A stretch of DNA of 64,000 nucleotides from Pseudomonas sp. R28(2017). Lineage in GTDB: Bacteria > Pseudomonadota > Gammaproteobacteria > Pseudomonadales > Pseudomonadaceae. Position 1 is the stretch's first letter. Each line of letters starts with the position of its first letter. The DNA is taken from the NCBI RefSeq assembly GCF_002112505.1, contig NZ_NEHW01000008.1, forward strand, positions 1-64,000, given 5' to 3'. The translations under genes and the position numbers were made by a program. Shown in pieces: positions 59,348 through 64,000 of the stretch. The notes under the pieces are model-generated. The model saw only the letters and a list, made by a program, of their open reading frames with translations, had not been told where the DNA came from and searched no databases.

Positions 59348-59902
59348 TCATAGCGTATGTACCGGCTCTGGCGGCATCAGTACCTTGCCCGGCTCGAACT
59401 GCAGCGCTGGCATCTGGGTCGCCGCATAAGCAGTAACGGCCAGCGCCGCGATCAGGGCGACATCCAGCCAGTTCCAGCTTGGTACCTCGTCACGGCTGCG
59501 TGCGACCCGGCACTGCCAGGCCTGGCCTGCACAGAATACCGCGATTGCCGCCAGCCAGAGGTAGAAGCCGGCGCCGAAGCCGGTGCGGTGGGTGAATGCG
59601 TAGCTGATGTTGTCCGGCAGGCGTTCGATGCCGAAGCTGCTGGCAGCCAGGTACAACGCACCCAGGCCAAGCAGCAAGGCCAGCCGACGCAGGCGTCGAT
59701 GGCAAAGGATGGCCACTGCCAGCAGCGGGTTGGCGAACCACTGGAACATGCCGAAGGGGATGCCCCAGGGGCCGTAGAGGAACATCTGCAGCGCCGGCAT
59801 GTGCCTGCCGCCGCTCATCAGGGCTCCGTCGAAGGCCAGGCTCAGCAGGTAGAGGGCAAGGCTCAGGGTCAGGTAAAACCCAGGCAAGCGGGCCAGGCTC
59901 AT
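59348..59902 (-). CDS. Predicted multi-pass membrane protein, unknown function
   Basis: The 184-residue protein has about five hydrophobic segments (LTLSLALYLLSLAFDGALM, LAVAILCHRRLRRLALLLGL, LWLAAIAVFCAGQAW and WLDVALIAALAVTAYAATQ). I do not recognise a family. Its start overlaps the stop of the upstream acetyltransferase gene by four bases (ATGA), so they are probably co-transcribed. No motif points to a transporter or enzyme. Confidence 0.75.
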   Translation of the reverse strand: MSLARLPGFYLTLSLALYLLSLAFDGALMSGGRHMPALQMFLYGPWGIPFGMFQWFANPLLAVAILCHRRLRRLALLLGLGALYLAASSFGIERLPDNISYAFTHRTGFGAGFYLWLAAIAVFCAGQAWQCRVARSRDEVPSWNWLDVALIAALAVTAYAATQMPALQFEPGKVLMPPEPVHTL

Positions 59903-60462
59903 GCGACAGGGGGTTCGAGCAGCAGGCCGTAGATACCCGAGTCGGTCAGTTCGCCCGCCACGCACCAGCGCGCCCGCAGTGTCCCTTCAAGCACGAAGCC
60001 CTGGCGCTCGAGGGTGCGCGCCGAGCCCTGGTTGCGCGGGTCGATCTCGCCTTCGAGGCGGCGCATGTGCAGGGTGTGGGCGATGTAGTCGATGAAGCAG
60101 GTGAGCGCTTCGTCCATGTAGCCCCTGCCCTGCACCGCACTGGCCAGGCAATAGCCGATTTCGCCACGGCGCGAGACATCGTCGATGTTGAACAGCTGGA
60201 CCATGCCGATCAGTTCGCCATTGTCGCGGCGGTACATGCCCAGCTTGAGCTGGTCGCCATTGGCATAGGCTTCGCGGTCGGCGGCCAGGGCGCTTTCCGC
60301 TTCGGCCAGGTCTTGCCAGGGGGCATGGTGCCAGTAACGCATGACCTCGGGGTCGGCCATGATCGTCAGCCATTGCTCAGCGTCGGCATGGCGCATAGGG
60401 CGCAGCTGCAGGCGCGGGCTGTCGAGGCAGAGGTCAGTGGGGAAACTGCGGGGTGGGGTCAC
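59899..60462 (-). CDS. RimJ/RimL-type GNAT acetyltransferase
   Basis: The 187-residue protein has the RimJ/RimL pattern: LRPMRHADAEQWLTIMADPE at the N-terminus, the acetyl-CoA site (GYCLASAVQGRGYMDEAL) and NQGSARTLERQGFVLEGTL. I chose GTG 60462 because AGGAG lies seven bases upstream; a first ATG at 60480 overlaps that ribosome site. Targets could be protein N-termini or small molecules. Confidence 0.87.
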   Translation of the reverse strand: MTPPRSFPTDLCLDSPRLQLRPMRHADAEQWLTIMADPEVMRYWHHAPWQDLAEAESALAADREAYANGDQLKLGMYRRDNGELIGMVQLFNIDDVSRRGEIGYCLASAVQGRGYMDEALTCFIDYIAHTLHMRRLEGEIDPRNQGSARTLERQGFVLEGTLRARWCVAGELTDSGIYGLLLEPPVA

Positions 60463-60561
60463 ACCGGATCTCCTGTCCATTGCTGGGGAGATGACAGTTT
60501 AACGTCATGTGACCAGTTCGAGCATCCCGGGGCTCTGTAGGAGCGCCCTTGTGTGGTGGAG

Positions 60562-60945
60562 TCAGGCCACCTCGGCCCCATCGTCCGGCCAATGCGGCTC
60601 GTTGGCCCCAGGCGGGGTCAGTGGCGGCAAGCCATAGGCCGCCCGCGCATCGTCGCAACTCGGGTTATGCACACCACCCTCCCACGACGCCTCGAACTCG
60701 CGGCACGGGCTGGAACGGTTGGCGTAGATGGTGCACGCCACCTCGGTACCGATCTCGCCCTGCAGGCTCACGCAGCGGCAAGGCTTGGCGTCGGTGCCGA
60801 TCATGGCAACGCGGGTGGGGTTGATCTGTACCACCAGGTCATCCGGCACAAGGCCGCCGGCAGACTGGCATTCGCCCCAGAAAAAGGACACACGGAAATA
60901 CCCGCAGCAGGCGCCGCAGTCAAGGCAAGGGTTGTATTCGGACAT
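60562..60945 (-). CDS. YkgJ-family cysteine-cluster protein
   Basis: The 127-residue protein has the YkgJ pattern of clustered cysteines (NPCLDCGACCGYFRVSFF, then KPCRCVSLQG, ACTIYANRSSPCREFEAS, PSCDDARAAYG), thought to bind zinc or an iron-sulfur cluster. Function is unknown. It stands alone between the acetyltransferase and alaC genes; a decayed REP fragment (TGTAGGAGCGCCCTTG at 60535) lies beyond its 3' end. Confidence 0.85.
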   Translation of the reverse strand: MSEYNPCLDCGACCGYFRVSFFWGECQSAGGLVPDDLVVQINPTRVAMIGTDAKPCRCVSLQGEIGTEVACTIYANRSSPCREFEASWEGGVHNPSCDDARAAYGLPPLTPPGANEPHWPDDGAEVA

Positions 60946-61067
60946 GATGGCACGGAGGGAAGGTTGTTGTTATCGGGGCTGGGCCCGCGCGCCATTTGTA
61001 ATCGAAGCCAGGTCGGCTGAGAAGAGGGGCATGCAAAAATAGTTTGCCGTTGATCCGGCAGTGCCGT

Positions 61068-61083
61068 GCCCGCCAAAGCGGGC
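61068..61083 (-). terminator. Hairpin after alaC
   Basis: GCCCGC-CAAA-GCGGGC is a perfect six-bp stem 12 bp past the alaC stop. A T run follows only about 30 bases later on the minus strand, so its strength is doubtful. Confidence 0.5.
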
Positions 61084-61095
61084 CCGGCTGAAGCG

Positions 61096-62304
61096 CTACT
61101 TCCGGGTCAGGCCATCGGCACGGAACATCTGGCGGATACCGCGAATCGCCTGGCGAATGCGGTCCTGGTTCTCGATCAGGGCGAAGCGCACATGGTCATC
61201 GCCGTAATCACCAAAACCGATCCCCGGCGACACACAGACCTTGGCTTCGGCCAGCAGCTTCTTGGAGAACTCCAGCGAGCCCAGGTGCGCGTACTGCTCC
61301 GGGATCTTCGCCCACACGTACATCGACGCCTTGGGGTTCTCGACCATCCAGCCCAGCTCGTGCAGGCCCTTGACCAGCAGGTTGCGGCGCTGGCGGTACT
61401 GCTCGGCGATGTCACGCACACACTGCTGGTCGCCTTCCAGCGCGGCGATGGCAGCGACCTGCAGCGGGGTGAAGGTGCCGTAGTCGTGGTAGCTCTTGAT
61501 CCGCGCCAGGGCACTGACCAGCTCGGGGTTGCCGACCATGAAGCCGATCCGCCAGCCGGCCATGTTGTAGCTCTTGGACAGGGTGAAGAACTCCACCGCG
61601 ATGTCCTTGGCGCCCGGCACCTGCATGATCGACGGGGCCTTCCAGCCGTCGTAGACGATGTCGGCGTAGGCCAGGTCGTGCACCACCAGTACATCGTACT
61701 GCTTGGCCAGGGCGACCACGCGCTCGAAGAAATCCAGCTCCACGCACTGGGCCGTGGGGTTGGACGGGAAGCCGAGGATCATCATCTTCGGCTTGGGGAT
61801 CGACTCGCGGATCGCCCGCTCCAGCTCGTTGAAGAAATCCACCCCCGGCACCAGTGGCACGGAGCGCACCTGCGCACCGGCGATCACGGCACCGTAGATG
61901 TGGATCGGGTAGCTCGGGTTGGGCACCAGCACGGTGTCGCCGTGGTCGAGGGTGCCGAGCATCAGGTGCGCCAGGCCCTCTTTCGAGCCGATGGTGACGA
62001 TGGCTTCGCTTTCCGGGTCGATGTCGACCTCGTAGCGTTCCTTGTACCAGTTGGAGATGGCCCGGCGCAGGCGCGGAATGCCGCGGGAGGTGGAGTAGCC
62101 ATGGGTGTCCTCACGCTGGGCGACCTGCACCAGCTTCTCGACGATGTGCGGCGGGGTCGCGCCATCGGGGTTGCCCATGCTCAGGTCGATGATGTCCTCG
62201 CCACGACGGCGGGCAGCCATCTTGAGTTCGGCCGTGATGTTGAAAACGTAAGGGGGGAGACGATCGATGCGCGCGAAGCGGCGCGGCGAACCTGGATTGG
62301 CCAT
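61096..62304 (-). CDS. alaC: Alanine aminotransferase AlaC-like PLP enzyme
   Basis: The 402-residue fold-type-I aminotransferase has [20 protein letters not shown] at the N-terminus, [14 protein letters not shown], the PLP lysine in [19 protein letters not shown], and RFALIEN near the C-terminus. This matches AlaC/YfdZ, which makes alanine from pyruvate and glutamate. It is monocistronic, with an AT-rich upstream region (62395-62475) that probably holds its promoter. Confidence 0.9.
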   Translation of the reverse strand: MANPGSPRRFARIDRLPPYVFNITAELKMAARRRGEDIIDLSMGNPDGATPPHIVEKLVQVAQREDTHGYSTSRGIPRLRRAISNWYKERYEVDIDPESEAIVTIGSKEGLAHLMLGTLDHGDTVLVPNPSYPIHIYGAVIAGAQVRSVPLVPGVDFFNELERAIRESIPKPKMMILGFPSNPTAQCVELDFFERVVALAKQYDVLVVHDLAYADIVYDGWKAPSIMQVPGAKDIAVEFFTLSKSYNMAGWRIGFMVGNPELVSALARIKSYHDYGTFTPLQVAAIAALEGDQQCVRDIAEQYRQRRNLLVKGLHELGWMVENPKASMYVWAKIPEQYAHLGSLEFSKKLLAEAKVCVSPGIGFGDYGDDHVRFALIENQDRIRQAIRGIRQMFRADGLTRK

Positions 62305-62478
62305 GGTTTCCTCTGAAGACGTAAGCGCCCGGAACCGTCCGAGCGACGCTGGCCGCTGCGGCGGCCGAAAAAGAGGATAGTGCCGCCTCGAATAGCATGT
62401 AAAGGCATTTTTCCTGTTTATATATATTTTTTCAGATGGTTAGATCGAAATTCATATATTTCCAGGACTTGGAAGAAT

Positions 62479-63603
62479 TCACTTCAAAGCCTCGTACGTG
62501 CGTTGATCCCACTGCTTCAGACCCAACCCCTCGCTCGGCTGCATGTGTGCACCCCTCACCTCGCTGAAGGGCTTATCCTTGAGGCCGTGGTGAACCTTGC
62601 GTTCGTCGCCCTGCCCCTCTTCGAAATAGGTATAGGATTTGCCGCGCATGGCCAGGTAAATCGCATCGTCGCTGGTTAGCGCCTGGTGATGCACCATCAG
62701 TTGCCGATCATCCAGCTGCAGGCACTTTTCCAGGCTGACGCCCCAACCCTTCAGGCAACACTCGGCCAGATGTCGCACGATGCGGCCAGGTGCCTTGCAG
62801 GTGTCACCCCGCCCTTCGCCCGTCGGTGAAGCATTGCCCACCAGTGTGGCGTGACGCCCCGGCATCGGGTAAATGCTCATACGCGTACCAACGGCCACCT
62901 CCGGCACCACGCAGGCGAACCCCCGGGAGCGTTCGTCGCGGGCGTAGAAACCGACATACTGCTTGACGTTTGCTGCCAGCACGGCGCGCGTCTTCTGCAA
63001 ATTGAGCATCCCTGGAACCGGGTCGATGGCCAGGATGTTCACCGCTATGTGCTGCAAGGCAGGGTCCTGCGCCATGGCGTTGGCAAGCATGTGGCAGCTG
63101 ATGCCGCCGCGGCTCCAGCCAATCAGGTTGACCTGTTCGGGTATCAACTGCTTGCGGAACTGGCGGATGATCTGCTCCTGCAGCGCTTGCGGGGTGACCC
63201 GCTTGCCGTAATCGTATCGTTCGCGGAACCAGTTGCCGGTTCCCTTGGCCTCCTCAATCGGTGCACCGGCCGCTTTCAGGCGCTCGTACTCGCCCTGGGT
63301 GCGCTCGCCTCGCTGCCACAGGCTCTCGCCCTTGATCACTTGCAAGGCATGCTGGACATTCTCATCCCAGCCGCTGCCGAGCAACGTTCCCATTGCCGCA
63401 CCATGGTCGCCATCATCGACGAACAGGTTGTCGTCCTGAAGATTGCCGCTGCCCGGCCCATCGACCACGATCTTGTCGGCAAACTCCCGCCCCTGATCAT
63501 TGAAGGCGAGCAGCGAGATCAGCTCGCCATCCCAATAGTCAGGGTGGCTGACATCGCCTGCGGTAGCCCCGGTGCCGCAGAAGTACACGTTGAACACACT
63601 CAT
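62479..63603 (-). CDS. Alpha/beta-hydrolase-like protein of unknown role
   Basis: The 374-residue protein starts VFNVYFCGTGATAGDVSH, a glycine-rich strand-turn of the kind found in Tle-type phospholipases, and has a nucleophile elbow GWSRG with S164 (VNLIGWSRGGISCHMLA). It has no signal peptide. I think it belongs to a DUF5621-like group, but this is from memory. An enzyme acting on lipid or a secretion-system effector are both possible. No secretion or immunity gene is adjacent. The 3' flank (62395-62475) is unusually AT-rich, hinting at a foreign or poorly constrained insertion site. Confidence 0.7.
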   Translation of the reverse strand: MSVFNVYFCGTGATAGDVSHPDYWDGELISLLAFNDQGREFADKIVVDGPGSGNLQDDNLFVDDGDHGAAMGTLLGSGWDENVQHALQVIKGESLWQRGERTQGEYERLKAAGAPIEEAKGTGNWFRERYDYGKRVTPQALQEQIIRQFRKQLIPEQVNLIGWSRGGISCHMLANAMAQDPALQHIAVNILAIDPVPGMLNLQKTRAVLAANVKQYVGFYARDERSRGFACVVPEVAVGTRMSIYPMPGRHATLVGNASPTGEGRGDTCKAPGRIVRHLAECCLKGWGVSLEKCLQLDDRQLMVHHQALTSDDAIYLAMRGKSYTYFEEGQGDERKVHHGLKDKPFSEVRGAHMQPSEGLGLKQWDQRTYEALK

Positions 63604-63690
63604 GCCTGTTTTCTCCGATTGGCTGAAGCACGAACGGTAGCGCCGCAGTCGCCGGCGCTATCAGCCGGAAGCGCTGAACCACAGGCAATA

Positions 63691-63719
63691 AAAAACCCCG
63701 GCACATGGCCGGGGTTTTC
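63691..63719. terminator. Terminator after cyoE
   Basis: AAAACCCCGGC-ACAT-GGCCGGGGTTTT folds into a strong GC-rich stem with A and T tracts on the two sides. It ends the gene entering from the right on the minus strand. Confidence 0.9.
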
Positions 63720-63737
63720 GGGTAACAGGCGTCTGTA

Positions 63738-64000
63738 TCAGCGCGCGTAGGTCATCAGCACGTCTGCAGCGGTCTGGCTGTCCACACCCATCATCACGCT
63801 CAAGGCAGTGACGGTGAGGATGGAGAAGCCGAACACCTTGCGCGCCCACTTGCTGTCGTCTTCCGCCTTGTAGCCACCCCAGGCCATGTACAGCCAGTAC
63901 AGGCCCATGGCTGCCGCCACGGCCAGGTAGCCGAGGCCGGCGTAACCGCCGAGGGTGAGCATCAAGGTGGCGAGCAGGAAGGCCAGCACGTACAGCACGA
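63738..64000 (-). CDS. cyoE: Protoheme IX farnesyltransferase CyoE, C-terminal part (cut by window edge)
   Basis: The visible 87 residues continue in frame past base 64000. They contain two membrane helices ([40 protein letters not shown]) and [20 protein letters not shown], the typical end of CyoE/CtaB heme O synthases. CyoE adds a farnesyl tail to heme b for the bo3 oxidase. The N-terminal part, with the prenyl-diphosphate sites, lies outside the window. Confidence 0.88.
   Translation of the reverse strand, partial: VLYVLAFLLATLMLTLGGYAGLGYLAVAAAMGLYWLYMAWGGYKAEDDSKWARKVFGFSILTVTALSVMMGVDSQTAADVLMTYAR

Noticed and set aside
62479..63603. Type VI secretion effector with immunity partner
   Set aside because: No vgrG, hcp, adaptor or immunity-like gene adjoins, so only the hydrolase character is claimed.

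Overview
The window looks like the chromosome of a Pseudomonas of the putida group. The evidence is high GC with strong third-position bias, many copies of the Pseudomonas REP palindrome (core GCGGGCTTGCCCGC flanked by CTCCCACAG), and a gene order that I recall from P. putida (polyamine/betaine transport, fecIRA, speC, piu genes, der-bamB-hisS-ispG, isc cluster, secDF, tgt-queA, selD-mnmH, alaC, cyoE). The species was not established by any search. No prophage, insertion sequence, CRISPR array or rRNA operon is visible; the only RNA gene seen is one tRNA-Leu.

Layout. 1-3.8 kb (+): the 3' part of an AraC regulator with a SnoaL-like sensor domain, then an amine-oxidising flavoprotein, a cupin and a periplasmic polyamine-binding protein. 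3.9-5.5 kb (-): release factor prfC. 5.5-9.5 kb (+): a structured leader, then a four-gene, translationally coupled OpuC-type betaine/choline ABC transporter. 9.6-13.6 kb (-): a fecI-fecR-fecA iron-signalling unit. 14.1-15.3 kb (+): ornithine decarboxylase speC, preceded by a possible leader peptide. 15.3-21.9 kb: the Piu iron-uptake locus (Sel1 protein, PiuC dioxygenase, PiuA receptor, PiuB membrane reductase). 22.1-24.0 kb (-): an omega-amidase and aminotransferase pair.

24.2-40.8 kb (-) is a dense, leftward-transcribed housekeeping block: trmJ-cysE, iscR-iscS-iscU-iscA-hscB-hscA-fdx-iscX, ndk, rlmN, pilF, rodZ, ispG, hisS, yfgM, bamB, der. Two abutting IscR-type operators lie over the iscR promoter. 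ISC-built clusters serve several neighbours (fdx, ispG, rlmN). 41.0-48.0 kb holds suhB (+), a glycine-zipper envelope protein and queA-tgt-yajC-secD-secF (-). A tRNA-Leu(CAA) with a good sigma70-type promoter and terminator follows at 48.1 kb.

48.4-53.4 kb is the most variable-looking part: a Fic-fold regulator lacking the catalytic histidine, preceded by nine 10-bp tandem repeats, then a lipoprotein serine protease, a MASE2-GGDEF cyclase, a GNAT acetyltransferase and a bestrophin-like channel. 53.4-58.9 kb pairs a PhnCDE-like ABC transporter divergently with selD-mnmH, suggesting uptake of a selenium oxyanion feeding tRNA selenation. 58.9-64.0 kb (-) carries small envelope and acetyltransferase genes, alaC, an orphan alpha/beta hydrolase and the 3' end of cyoE, cut by the window edge.

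The main items for a second look are the repeat array plus degenerate Fic protein, the selenium-linked transporter, the leader RNAs before the betaine operon and speC, and the repeated TGTAAAG-type motifs in the Piu promoter region.
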